In this document: positions 39,682 to 48,764 of the stretch, piece after piece
How the letters are laid out: each line of letters starts with the position of its first letter
How positions within the stretch are numbered: position 1 is the first letter of the stretch
From: Flavobacterium sp. CG_23.5
GTDB taxonomy: Bacteria; Bacteroidota; Bacteroidia; Flavobacteriales; Flavobacteriaceae
Assembly: GCF_017875765.1 (NCBI RefSeq)
Contig: NZ_JAGGNA010000001.1
Span: 2,011,001-2,075,000 of the forward strand
DNA length: 64,000 bases
Direction of reading: 5' to 3'
The notes under the pieces: generated by a model
What the model saw: the letters and a program-made list of their open reading frames with translations, nothing else
Databases searched by the model: none
What the model was told of the DNA's origin: nothing
Translations under genes and position numbers: made by a program

Positions 39682-42138
39682 TTATTCATGGTTTTTATTC
39701 CATCGGATTTTTATTTTTCCATCAACGTCAACAGCCAGTAAATGCAACACAATTCCCTTATTGCGCTTTTCGGCTTTTTCGATTTTATCGGCAATCAACT
39801 CATCATTTTTGGGATTTCTCAGCGGAATAGTCATCGCTAAGTTCGTCCCTCTGTTAAAAGAATACACGCCATTTACATCCAAGTTCAAAACGCTAGAACT
39901 CACTTTCAAATCATTTACATCCACTAAATCTCCATTGATTTTAAAGTTTCCAGACAAATCACTAAAAACGATATTCTTGACATCTCTTAAAGGAAAAGCA
40001 ATTTTCCCAATATTTGCAATGGGCTTAAAATCGACCAAAGCCCCTTGAATCACATCAAATGTAGCAGCACCAGAAAGTGAGTTTGTTTTTATTTGCCCTC
40101 CGGAAAGTAGCGTTCCTTTAAGCGAGGCGGAGGCCGATAAAAATCCCTTTATGTTTTTGGGTTGGAAGGACTGAATGCCAAAATTGTTCAACGAAGTCAG
40201 GAAACGGGCAATATCTACCCTATTAATTTTTGCATTAGACTGCAGAAGGAAGTTATCGCCATTTGGAGCCAACTGTCCGTCAAAAGAAATTATACCGCCG
40301 GAACTTTGAACCCGACCATTTTTCACAATCAATTTATTATTGAGCAATAAAACCGTGGCTTTGGCATTAGTAGCTAGCAATTTACCATACGCCATTTTAT
40401 CTGCTTTTAGGTTCATCACCACTTGGCATTTGTCAATTACAGAATACAATTCCTCAGAAAAATCATCTTTTTTACCCTTCTTTTTTGGGGATTTTTTCCC
40501 TGAACTGGTAACAATGCCAACAAATTGTTTCACATCCAGAAAAGGAGCATATATTTCCCAATTCACCAGCATTTTTTCAGGATTTTCGTAATATAACGTA
40601 AGGAAGTTATCAATTTTACCCTTCATAAAAACCATATTCTTTCGGTCTTTAAAATTTATTTTTTTGATAAGTAACGCTTGCTCCGTAAAATCCAACTGAA
40701 TATCTGTTTTTAAAAAAGTTAAATTGCGAGGTCCGTAATTTACAATGGCATTTGTAACGTAAACATTACCGGTAAATAATGGCTTTTGTATTTTTAGATT
40801 CAAAACGTCAAATTTAAAATCCAAATTCACTTTGGCTTGACCATCAGAAAAATGCATGAAATCCTTGTTGATTACCTCATTCAGTCGGGAAACATCAAAA
40901 TCAGACCTAAAACTTCCTGCCACTGTTGTTTTTTCAAAATTAGAAATCTTTCCTACCGGAATTGTAAACGGAATCGTCTTGTATTTTCCGGTAAAGCCTG
41001 TTAAAGTGATGGTAGAATTGATGTCATTGCAACCCGCACCTTTTTTGTATTGATTGGTAAACGTGGCATCAAAATTACAGTCAGTAACAATTCCATCCGG
41101 TATGGTGAGTTCATTATCTTTTATTTTTGTAGTGACCCTAATTTCAGGATCGCCCGTGGCATTCATATCACCTATGATTGTACAACCCACATTTATTGGT
41201 CTTTTCAAATCAAACTGATTGACTCTAGCGCTAATATTAGCGCTCAATAAAGCAGAAGCGTTGCGCCACAATATTGAAGTTTTTATAGCAATATCAAATG
41301 GAGATTTGTTTTTATCCAAGCTAAAATGGCCATTGATATCAAAAAACTCTTTCCCTATTGCGAGATGATCAGTGGCAACACTAATTTGGTTTTTAGGTTT
41401 CGAGAAATCAACCTCCAAAACACCTTCTACAATCCTGTTTTTAATAAAACTCCCTCTTTGAGTATTGAAAGCCATACTTTTAGCTAGGGTTTTTAGATAC
41501 AGATTGGTGCGCCAATTTTCGTCATCGTAATAAATTTTGCTCTTTAAAGTAAGGATATCAAAATCAAATAACTTATTCCCCATTTGATTTTCGGAAATGA
41601 AATGTACTTGGTGCAAAAGGATTTCCTTGATTTTAGAATCGGTCGAACTTTTTGATTTTTCGTTTTTTGGCTTAGCCCGAAAAATATTGGTGTTTACAAT
41701 TCCGTTCTTTCCTTTAAAAAGATATAAAGTGGCGTTCTGAATTTCAATTTTATCGATATTAATCTCATTAGAGAGCAAACCCAAAATATTGACACGAACC
41801 TCTATTTGCGCAGCTTTAAGCAAGGTACGCTTATGAAAGGACCATAAACTGTCCTTTAACTCTACTTGGCTTAACGCCAAAGTCATATTAGGGAAACCCT
41901 TGAAAAACTTATAATTAATATCGCCAATAGCGGCTGTACCCGAAATATTTTCGTTGATTTTGGCATTGATTTGCGTTACAATTTCTGCCTTATTATTCTT
42001 AAAATACACGGATAAAACCCCTGAAGTTATTAACAAAAGTGCTACTATTCCCAGAAATAAAAAACCAATTCTTTTGATTATTTTTCTAAAATTTACACTT
42101 TTAAAATAGCTATTTATGCTCTGCCAAAATTGATTCAT
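39682..42138 (-). CDS. AsmA-like family protein
   Basis: 818 residues from the ATG at 42138 (MNQFWQSINSYFKSV). One N-terminal membrane helix (FLFLGIVALLLITSGVLSVYF) and then a long periplasmic beta-rich body. VNILGLLSNEINIDKIEIQNATLYLFKGKNGIVN at the N-terminus and KTNSLSGAATFDVIQGALVDFKPI... at the C-terminus match the AsmA N- and C-terminal domains. AsmA-type proteins are bridge-like lipid transporters between the two membranes. A KKSPKKKGKKDDF basic insert occurs around residue 560. Confidence 0.87.
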   Translation of the reverse strand: MNQFWQSINSYFKSVNFRKIIKRIGFLFLGIVALLLITSGVLSVYFKNNKAEIVTQINAKINENISGTAAIGDINYKFFKGFPNMTLALSQVELKDSLWSFHKRTLLKAAQIEVRVNILGLLSNEINIDKIEIQNATLYLFKGKNGIVNTNIFRAKPKNEKSKSSTDSKIKEILLHQVHFISENQMGNKLFDFDILTLKSKIYYDDENWRTNLYLKTLAKSMAFNTQRGSFIKNRIVEGVLEVDFSKPKNQISVATDHLAIGKEFFDINGHFSLDKNKSPFDIAIKTSILWRNASALLSANISARVNQFDLKRPINVGCTIIGDMNATGDPEIRVTTKIKDNELTIPDGIVTDCNFDATFTNQYKKGAGCNDINSTITLTGFTGKYKTIPFTIPVGKISNFEKTTVAGSFRSDFDVSRLNEVINKDFMHFSDGQAKVNLDFKFDVLNLKIQKPLFTGNVYVTNAIVNYGPRNLTFLKTDIQLDFTEQALLIKKINFKDRKNMVFMKGKIDNFLTLYYENPEKMLVNWEIYAPFLDVKQFVGIVTSSGKKSPKKKGKKDDFSEELYSVIDKCQVVMNLKADKMAYGKLLATNAKATVLLLNNKLIVKNGRVQSSGGIISFDGQLAPNGDNFLLQSNAKINRVDIARFLTSLNNFGIQSFQPKNIKGFLSASASLKGTLLSGGQIKTNSLSGAATFDVIQGALVDFKPIANIGKIAFPLRDVKNIVFSDLSGNFKINGDLVDVNDLKVSSSVLNLDVNGVYSFNRGTNLAMTIPLRNPKNDELIADKIEKAEKRNKGIVLHLLAVDVDGKIKIRWNKNHE

Positions 42139-42180
42139 GCGTATTCCTTTACTAATTAAAATAAAGGTAGCTAAAAACAT

Positions 42181-42774
42181 TAGTTTATGGACTTAATATT
42201 ACAAAAACTGGTTTGAATACTGCATTTAAGCGCACAAATGGTCCTTTACATTCCCGGCAATCCACCTTGATTGAGCCGTATTTGTTTAAAAAAAAATCAA
42301 GTTCCTGTAAATTAATTCGAGTAAAGTAGTAAGAATTGTGTTTGATTTTTTAAACCGCTACTTAATGAAAAACAGATTTAACCCGCTTAAGCAATACCAG
42401 CTTTGATTCCTATTTTACTGTGATCAATACAATAGAAAATGATAATTTTTTCTTACAAAATTCTTGTGTTTTTATACTGTACCGACCAAAGTGGGCAGCA
42501 GGAACAATTTTACATAAAAAATGCTATTTATTTCATAATTTTTGGATTTACAAACATTTACTAGACAAATAATTTCGAATTAAAAAATAAATTCAAAATT
42601 CAAAATGTTGATATACAACTACTTAATATTTAAATTAAATTAATTTAAATACAAAAAGTAAAAACAGTACAAGAAGCTCAAAAAATTCCGCTTTTGAAAA
42701 CTGACATTTCAATACTTGATTTGACTTATTTTTGTACAGTTCTAAATAATTTATTACGCATTAAAGTTTAACCT
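42181..42774. other. 594-bp intergenic region before the L,D-transpeptidase cluster
   Basis: AT-rich. A TATTTTTG -7 element is at 42727-42734, about 40 bp before the first transpeptidase. No ORF with a family resemblance and no RNA gene are recognised in the remaining sequence. Confidence 0.5.
42727..42734 (+). promoter_or_regulatory. TATTTTTG -7 element of the first L,D-transpeptidase gene
   Basis: A TAnnTTTG match 40 bases before the start codon. No TTG at proper spacing is seen. Confidence 0.4.
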
Positions 42775-44346
42775 ATGAAAAAGTTACTATTCCCAATTAT
42801 AAGTTTCGTTTTGACATTTTTGTTCCTAATTGTTTCCTGTAAAAAACAGGACAAAAAAGAAGCAGAAGCCAATAAAGTTTCGCTTGAAACTCCTTTTGAC
42901 AGTACGTTGGTAAAAACATTTTTTGTTAATCATCCAAAACTAAAAAAATACCAATCTGATGTGGAGAAATTGTACCGCAAACATCAATTTCATTATGTAT
43001 GGTATGATGAGAACGGAATCAACGATTTCGGTAATCTATTATATGACAAGATTAATAATCTTGAAGAAGAGGGTGTTCAAGTCGATGTTCCTTATAAAAA
43101 ACAATTAGCAGATATTTACGAAGATCCAGATAATGACCAAAAACCGGACATTGATACGGAACTGCTAAGTTCATCCCTTTACTTTTTTTACGCAGACAAA
43201 GTATATCATGGAATACCTGCCAATAAAACGACGGATTTAGGATGGTATCTTCCAAGAAAAAAACAATCGTATGTCAGTTATTTGGACTCACTTTTAATCG
43301 AGCCTACTTTAATTAACAAAGACGAAAAAGGGGTTTTAAGTCAATATTATCTTCTTAAAGATGTGCTGCAAAAATACCGTCAAATAGAAAAAAAAGGCGG
43401 ATGGAAAACTATTACCATTGATCCTAGTGTAAAGTCATATAAATTAGGAGACAGCTCTAAAACAATTGCACAAATAAGACAACGATTATTCATTACGGGT
43501 GATATTTCAAGGGATTCAAAAAGCAACATTTATGACGCTGCATTGGTCGATGGAATTTTGAAATACAAAATGAGAAGCGGTAATACTGTTAATAAACTTA
43601 TTTTACCAGAACACATAAAAGACATGAATATCTCTGTTGCGCAGCGTATAAAAACACTTACAGTCAACATGGAACGTTGCCGATGGATTTCAAATGACAT
43701 CACCAAGTCCAAAGAGTTAATCGTCATCAATATCCCTGCTTATGAGTTAACTTATTTTAACAACGGAAAACCGGAGTTACGCTCTAAAGTAGTCGTTGGG
43801 AAAGCTTTGAATAAAACGGTGGTTTTTAGTGCTTCAATGCGATACATTGCATTTAGTCCTTATTGGAACGTGCCAACGAGTATTTTGAAAAAAGAGATAC
43901 TTCCTGCTATTGAAGAAAACGAAAACTATTTAGCCGAACACAATATGGAATGGAACGGCAACGATGTAAGACAAAAACCAGGAGGTGATAATTCCCTAGG
44001 CAAAGTGAAATTTTTGTTTCCAAATTCCAATAATATTTATTTGCACGACACGCCTTCAAAAAGCTTATTCAACAGCGAAGACAGAGCCTTTAGTCATGGT
44101 TGCATCCGAGTTGCTAAACCAAAAGACCTAGCGAATATCATTTTGAAAAATGACCCAAATTGGACTCCGAAAAAAATTGACGAAGCCATGAATAGAGATA
44201 CGGAAACGATGTATACATTAAAAAATAAAATTCCAGTTTATATTGGTTATTTTACTTCTTGGGTAGATGACAAAGGAATTGTTCATTTTTATGAAGACAT
44301 TTACAATAGAGACCAAAGACTGGCTTCTTTGATATATGCTAAATAA
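42775..44346 (+). CDS. L,D-transpeptidase (YcbB-like), lipoprotein, paralogue 1
   Basis: 523 residues. Lipobox LIVSC after the signal. A scaffold domain (residues ~55-300) includes NMERCRWI, the conserved motif of the YcbB-type scaffold; the YkuD catalytic domain follows with LHDTPSKSLF and SHGCIRVAKP (catalytic Cys443, His in SHG). These enzymes cross-link peptidoglycan by 3-3 bonds or attach proteins to it. It is one of three tandem paralogues (42775, 44990, 46856). The C-terminus YIGYFTSWVDDKGIVHFYEDIYNRDQRL is shared by all three. Confidence 0.92.
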   Translation: MKKLLFPIISFVLTFLFLIVSCKKQDKKEAEANKVSLETPFDSTLVKTFFVNHPKLKKYQSDVEKLYRKHQFHYVWYDENGINDFGNLLYDKINNLEEEGVQVDVPYKKQLADIYEDPDNDQKPDIDTELLSSSLYFFYADKVYHGIPANKTTDLGWYLPRKKQSYVSYLDSLLIEPTLINKDEKGVLSQYYLLKDVLQKYRQIEKKGGWKTITIDPSVKSYKLGDSSKTIAQIRQRLFITGDISRDSKSNIYDAALVDGILKYKMRSGNTVNKLILPEHIKDMNISVAQRIKTLTVNMERCRWISNDITKSKELIVINIPAYELTYFNNGKPELRSKVVVGKALNKTVVFSASMRYIAFSPYWNVPTSILKKEILPAIEENENYLAEHNMEWNGNDVRQKPGGDNSLGKVKFLFPNSNNIYLHDTPSKSLFNSEDRAFSHGCIRVAKPKDLANIILKNDPNWTPKKIDEAMNRDTETMYTLKNKIPVYIGYFTSWVDDKGIVHFYEDIYNRDQRLASLIYAK

Positions 44347-44381
44347 TCATTTCATTGGAACAGCATAAATTTGTATTCCAC

Positions 44382-44427
44382 AAAAAAATGACACTATCTT
44401 TTTTAAGAGATACTGTCATTTTTTTTA
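44382..44427. terminator. Bidirectional terminator between L,D-transpeptidase 1 and hpf
   Basis: AAAAAAATGACA(C)TATCT...AGAGATA(C)TGTCATTTTTTTT: an 11-13 bp stem flanked by A and T runs between convergent genes. Confidence 0.85.
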
Positions 44428-44449
44428 TGCCTTCCAAAAAGGGGATTCT

Positions 44450-44764
44450 TTAGTGTGCTTTCATTTTATCAAAAGTGGTTCCCAATACTTTTTTCATCTT
44501 CTCTAACGAACCTTGAAAAGCTTTCTCAGTAGTATCAGCATGATTAGTGACTACGATAGGCTGCATATTTGCGGCACGAACTTCAATAAGACATCGTTTG
44601 TCATTAATCCCTGACTTGTCACTGTTTTCATCTCCAAGATGTACTTCAAGACGTGTAATTTTATCTTCAAAACGTGATAGCCCTTTTTCCAGTTCATTAG
44701 AAAAATAAGATTCTAATCTCTCGTGTCCTTCTACATTTTTGTCCGTGTTGATTTGAATTTTCAT
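44450..44764 (-). CDS. hpf: Ribosome hibernation-promoting factor (HPF/YfiA family, short form)
   Basis: 104 residues, the short HPF type with a beta-alpha-beta-beta-beta-alpha fold. KIQINTDKNVEGHERLESYFSNELEKGLSRFEDKITRLEVHLGDEN and AEVRAANMQPIVVTNHADTTEKAF-like segments match the family. It binds the 30S A/P sites in stationary phase. It sits on the opposite strand between two paralogous L,D-transpeptidase genes and has its own consensus promoter (44791-44819) and a shared terminator. Confidence 0.9.
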   Translation of the reverse strand: MKIQINTDKNVEGHERLESYFSNELEKGLSRFEDKITRLEVHLGDENSDKSGINDKRCLIEVRAANMQPIVVTNHADTTEKAFQGSLEKMKKVLGTTFDKMKAH

Positions 44765-44790
44765 ATTATTTTATATTTATTATTGATTCT

Positions 44791-44819
44791 CAAATTTAAC
44801 GATACTCAAGTAAAAACAA
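44791..44819 (-). promoter_or_regulatory. hpf promoter
   Basis: Minus strand TTG (44819-44817), 18 bases, TAAATTTG (44798-44791); 27 bases before the hpf start. Confidence 0.75.
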
Positions 44820-44989
44820 AGGCAATTAATAAAATCTTATGAAAACAAATCTTATTATGTCCTGATTAAAACTAATCAGGTAGAGCGGGTCTTTTATTTA
44901 TCTTAAGATATTCATAAAACACCAAACAATTAGGGTTTTTTTTTATATTGAAAATATAATTTTTTTATCTTTATATATTCAATCATACT

Positions 44990-46594
44990 ATGAAAAACTA
45001 TGTTTTATCCATCGTAGTAGTATTATGTGGTGTATCAGTTGCTACGATCTACCATAACCGAAATGAAAATCTAACGGTTAAAGTTATTTCTGTTGCCAAA
45101 AAGCTTCAGGAATATACCTTTGGAAAATCTGAAGTTCCCCTTAGCAAAGCCATTGTCTCCGAATTTTTTAGTAAATATCCCGATTTAAAAAAATACCAGT
45201 CCGATGTTATTGCTGTTTACAAAAAAAGAAATTACAAATCGATTTGGTACGATGAAAAAGGACTTCTTGAATTTGCTGATTTGCTATATTCTAAAGTAAA
45301 TCTAATCGAAGAAGAAGGTCTAAAATCGAATCTCGCCTATAAAGACAAAATTGACGGAATCTTCGATTCGGAATTCAAAGATGAACTCTCCAGAACTGAC
45401 ACCGAAATATTTTTGTCAACCATGTATGTGTTTTATGCTAAAAAAGTTTTTCGCGGCATTGACTCTAAAAAAATTAAAGAAATTGGATGGTTTCTTCCAA
45501 GGAAGGACTTGTCTTACGAGAATTTATTGGATTCATTACTGGTGGATACTAAATTACTAAGCAAGAATGAGAAAACCTTGTATGAACAATATTATAAGTT
45601 GCGTGATTATTTAAAAATATACAGACAGATAGAAAAAAGCGGTGAATGGACTCCCATTGAAGCAAATGCTTCCGTACAATTCTACAAACCTTCTGACAGC
45701 TCAAAAGTCATTGGCCAAATAAGACATCGCCTTACAGTTACCGGAGATTTAAAACAGGATTCCAAGAGCAATGTGTACGATAATGATTTAATGGCAGGAG
45801 TATTGAATTACAAAAAACGAAATGGTTATCAACCTAATTACCAAATCTCAATTTGGCAAATTCAGCGAATGAATGTACCGATTAAGAAATACATTCAAAC
45901 AATTATGGTCAACATGGAACGTTGCCGATGGATTGATCCCGCTTTGACAAAATCGGATGAGATCATAATCATAAACATTCCGGCATTTAACTTAATTTAT
46001 AGAAAAAACGGCATAAAAGAATTAGAGTCAAATTTGTTGGTGGGCAAAAACATAACTGAAACAGTTGTTTTTAGCAGTTATATAAGTTCTATTGTGTTCA
46101 GTCCTTATTGGAATATTCCCCAAAGCATCGTTGAAAACGAATTGTCATTGGCGTTGTTTGCTGATAAAGATTACTTAGCCAAACATAATATGGAATCCAA
46201 CAAAGGGAAAGTCAGACAAAAACCTGGAGGAAAGAACCCAATGGGACTCGTTAAATTTATGTTTCCAAATACTAATGATATTTATTTACACGATACACCA
46301 TCCAAAAGTTTATTTGAATTCAATTACCGTGCATTAAGTCACGGTTGCATCAATATGGACAAAGCCAAGGAATTGGCGGTTTTATTGTTAAAAAACGATC
46401 CTGAATGGCCTATCGAACGTATAAACGAAGCTATGAAAGGGGAAAAAGAAACCACCTATATTCTGAAAAAAAAGATACCGCTTTACATTGGATATTTTAC
46501 CTCTTGGGTAGACGACAAAGGGGAAATTCATTTTTATGAAGATATCTACGATAGAGATGAAAGATTAGCGTCCTTGTTATATGAGGAAGATTAG
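44990..46594 (+). CDS. L,D-transpeptidase (YcbB-like), paralogue 2, diverged
   Basis: 534 residues. The N-terminus (NYVLSIVVVLCGVSVATIY) is a signal anchor without a clean lipobox, unlike paralogues 1 and 3. The scaffold (NMERCRWI) and YkuD domain (LHDTPSKSLFEF, SHGCINMDKA; catalytic Cys453) are present. The residue after HGCI is Asn instead of Arg, and the region from residue ~300 is the most diverged of the three (ISIWQIQRMNVPIKKY). HGCxN is allowed in other YkuD enzymes, so activity is likely. Confidence 0.9.
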   Translation: MKNYVLSIVVVLCGVSVATIYHNRNENLTVKVISVAKKLQEYTFGKSEVPLSKAIVSEFFSKYPDLKKYQSDVIAVYKKRNYKSIWYDEKGLLEFADLLYSKVNLIEEEGLKSNLAYKDKIDGIFDSEFKDELSRTDTEIFLSTMYVFYAKKVFRGIDSKKIKEIGWFLPRKDLSYENLLDSLLVDTKLLSKNEKTLYEQYYKLRDYLKIYRQIEKSGEWTPIEANASVQFYKPSDSSKVIGQIRHRLTVTGDLKQDSKSNVYDNDLMAGVLNYKKRNGYQPNYQISIWQIQRMNVPIKKYIQTIMVNMERCRWIDPALTKSDEIIIINIPAFNLIYRKNGIKELESNLLVGKNITETVVFSSYISSIVFSPYWNIPQSIVENELSLALFADKDYLAKHNMESNKGKVRQKPGGKNPMGLVKFMFPNTNDIYLHDTPSKSLFEFNYRALSHGCINMDKAKELAVLLLKNDPEWPIERINEAMKGEKETTYILKKKIPLYIGYFTSWVDDKGEIHFYEDIYDRDERLASLLYEED

Positions 46595-46855
46595 TTTTAT
46601 TTCGCAACTTCACAACTGTTGAAACACATTTTATTTGATTAATTTATTTAGTATTGACCGAGAATGCGCCCGTTATTTCACGCAATTCAAGAACATTAAT
46701 TGCGATATTAAATTTGGTTGTTTGAATATACTTTGATTTTGTTCATGCATTTCTTATAGCAATAAAACAGCATTGGTAATCAACATCTTAACGTCTTGTT
46801 GTTTAGTCAATACCATTAATTTTTGTAAATTTATAAGTCCTTTAAAGAAGTAGCC

Positions 46856-48466
46856 ATGAAAAAGTCAATCCTCCCCATTATGGTTATCGTCTTGCTGTTT
46901 TTGTTGACTTCCATATTTTGTAAAAACAATAACAACAAAAAAGAAATCGTAAAAACGGCCACTTTAAAATCAGCAGTGATTTCACAAGATGTTATTGTTC
47001 CAAAAATGTTGCCTTTTGACAGCACTTTGGTACAGGCTTTTTTTATCAAGAATCCAGAACTAAAAAAGTATCAATCTGATGTAATAACGCTGTATCGCAA
47101 ACATCAATACAATTACATTTGGTATGATAAAAACAGAATCAGCGAAGTTGGGAATTTCTTATACAACAAGTTAAATAATTTAGAGGGAGAAGGGATTGAC
47201 GCAGTGGTTCCGTATAAAGATAAACTAGACCTTATTTTTCAAACTTCGGGAGAGAGTCAAAACCCAAATGAAGATGCTGAACTGCTCCTATCCTCTTTGT
47301 ATTTCTTTTATGCCGATAAAGTTTACCGTGGATTAGATTCTGATAAAATTGAAGAGATGGGATGGTATCTTCCTCGAAAAAAACAATCGTATGTTGATTA
47401 TCTTGGTTCTATTTTGGCAAAGCCTTCCCTAATTTACAAAGACGAAAGCGAGGTTTACGGGCAGTATTACCGACTTCGGGAACAGTTAAAAAAATATCGT
47501 GAAATGGATCAAAAAGGGGAATGGAATCCCATAGAGGTGGATCGAAAGGTAAAGTCCTTCAAACTTGGAGACTCTTCAAAAACGATAGCACAAATAAGAC
47601 AACACTTATATCTTACGGAAGATATTCAAAGCGATTCTAAAAGTGCCGTTTATGATGACGCACTGGCGACCGGGATTTTGAAATACAAAAAAAGAACTGC
47701 CTTCAACCTTGACAAAGTGATTTTGCCAAAACACATCGCGGCAATGAACGTGCCATTGAAGGAACGCATAAAAACCATCATGGTCAATATGGAACGTTGC
47801 CGATGGCTATGCAGTTGCGTTTCCTCCTTGAAAGGTTTGATATTCATCAACATTCCAGCCTACCAATTGACCTATTTTAGTAAAGGGAAAAAGGAATTAG
47901 TTTCTAATGTAGTCGTTGGAAAGGTCATGAATAAAACGGTAGTTTTTAGTGCCGACATAAAATACATCGTTTTCAGTCCCTACTGGAATGTGCCCAACAG
48001 TATTTTAAGAAAAGAAATCCTGCCCGCTCTTGCCAAAAACCCTAATTACATGGTCAAACATGACATGGAATGGTTCGACGGCCGTGTCAGACAAAGACCC
48101 GGACCCGAAAATTCCCTAGGATTGGTAAAATTTTTATTCCCTAACAACAATGCCATTTATTTGCATGACACACCTTCAAAGAATTTATTTGATGAAGAAA
48201 AAAGAGCCTTCAGTCATGGCTGCATTCGAGTGGCTAAACCCGTGGAACTTGCCAATCTTATTTTGAAAGACGACAAGGCATGGAATCCTGAAAAGATTGC
48301 TGAAGCCATGTCTAGCGGAGTTGAAACCTGGTATCCCCTTAAAAACAAGATTCCTGTTTATATTGGTTATTTTACCGCTTGGGTCGATGATGACGGCATC
48401 CTTCACTTCTATGAGGATGTTTACAATCGAGACAAACAACTTGCCTCGTTGATATTTACAAAATAA
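46856..48466 (+). CDS. L,D-transpeptidase (YcbB-like), lipoprotein, paralogue 3
   Basis: 536 residues. Lipobox-like LTSIFC after the signal. Closer to paralogue 1: LKKYQSDVITLYRKHQYNYIWYD, GWYLPRKKQSYVDYL, NMERCRWL, LHDTPSKNLFDEEKRAFSHGCIRVAKP (catalytic Cys456) and YIGYFTAWVDDDGILHFYEDVYNRD. Peptidoglycan cross-linking is the likely role. A 261-bp AT-rich gap with no recognised feature separates it from paralogue 2. A terminator and a structured repeat element follow. Confidence 0.92.
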   Translation: MKKSILPIMVIVLLFLLTSIFCKNNNNKKEIVKTATLKSAVISQDVIVPKMLPFDSTLVQAFFIKNPELKKYQSDVITLYRKHQYNYIWYDKNRISEVGNFLYNKLNNLEGEGIDAVVPYKDKLDLIFQTSGESQNPNEDAELLLSSLYFFYADKVYRGLDSDKIEEMGWYLPRKKQSYVDYLGSILAKPSLIYKDESEVYGQYYRLREQLKKYREMDQKGEWNPIEVDRKVKSFKLGDSSKTIAQIRQHLYLTEDIQSDSKSAVYDDALATGILKYKKRTAFNLDKVILPKHIAAMNVPLKERIKTIMVNMERCRWLCSCVSSLKGLIFINIPAYQLTYFSKGKKELVSNVVVGKVMNKTVVFSADIKYIVFSPYWNVPNSILRKEILPALAKNPNYMVKHDMEWFDGRVRQRPGPENSLGLVKFLFPNNNAIYLHDTPSKNLFDEEKRAFSHGCIRVAKPVELANLILKDDKAWNPEKIAEAMSSGVETWYPLKNKIPVYIGYFTAWVDDDGILHFYEDVYNRDKQLASLIFTK

Positions 48467-48590
48467 TTTTAGTAAGAATCAAGAGGTTAATTCCGTCTAC
48501 TTTTTGACCTGATTTTTCTTTTATTTTCCTATTTAATAAAGTTAGTTTTTGGTTTTCAATTTGATTTGTCAAAACAAAATGATCAGAAAC

Positions 48591-48622
48591 AAAAAACGCC
48601 AATCTCTCGATGGGCGTTTTTG
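48591..48622 (+). terminator. Terminator of L,D-transpeptidase 3
   Basis: AAAAAACGCC-AATCTCTCGAT-GGGCGTTTTT, a stem of about 9 bp with T tail. Confidence 0.8.
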
Positions 48623-48650
48623 AAAATTATAGTTCTTGTTGAATCGGATA

Positions 48651-48737
48651 CCCTAGCCCTGATTGCAATGAAAATCCTTTTTATCTCGTTCTCAAAACGA
48701 GATAAAAAGATTGCAATAAAAAGCAGGAAATAGCTCC
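48651..48737 (+). ncRNA. Structured repeat element, copy B (Flavo-1-like)
   Basis: Begins CCCTAGCCCTGATTGCAAT and ends AGCAGGAAATAGCTCC. The central hairpin CTTTTTATCTCGTT/AACGAGATAAAAAG is 14 bp, and an outer GCAAT/ATTGC pair encloses it. The ends match the copy at 5388 base for base over CCCTAGCCC.GAT and GGAAATAGCTCC. It lies after transpeptidase 3 and its terminator on the same strand. Confidence 0.6.
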
Positions 48738-48764
48738 AAATTAATTTATTCCTCGCAATGACTG

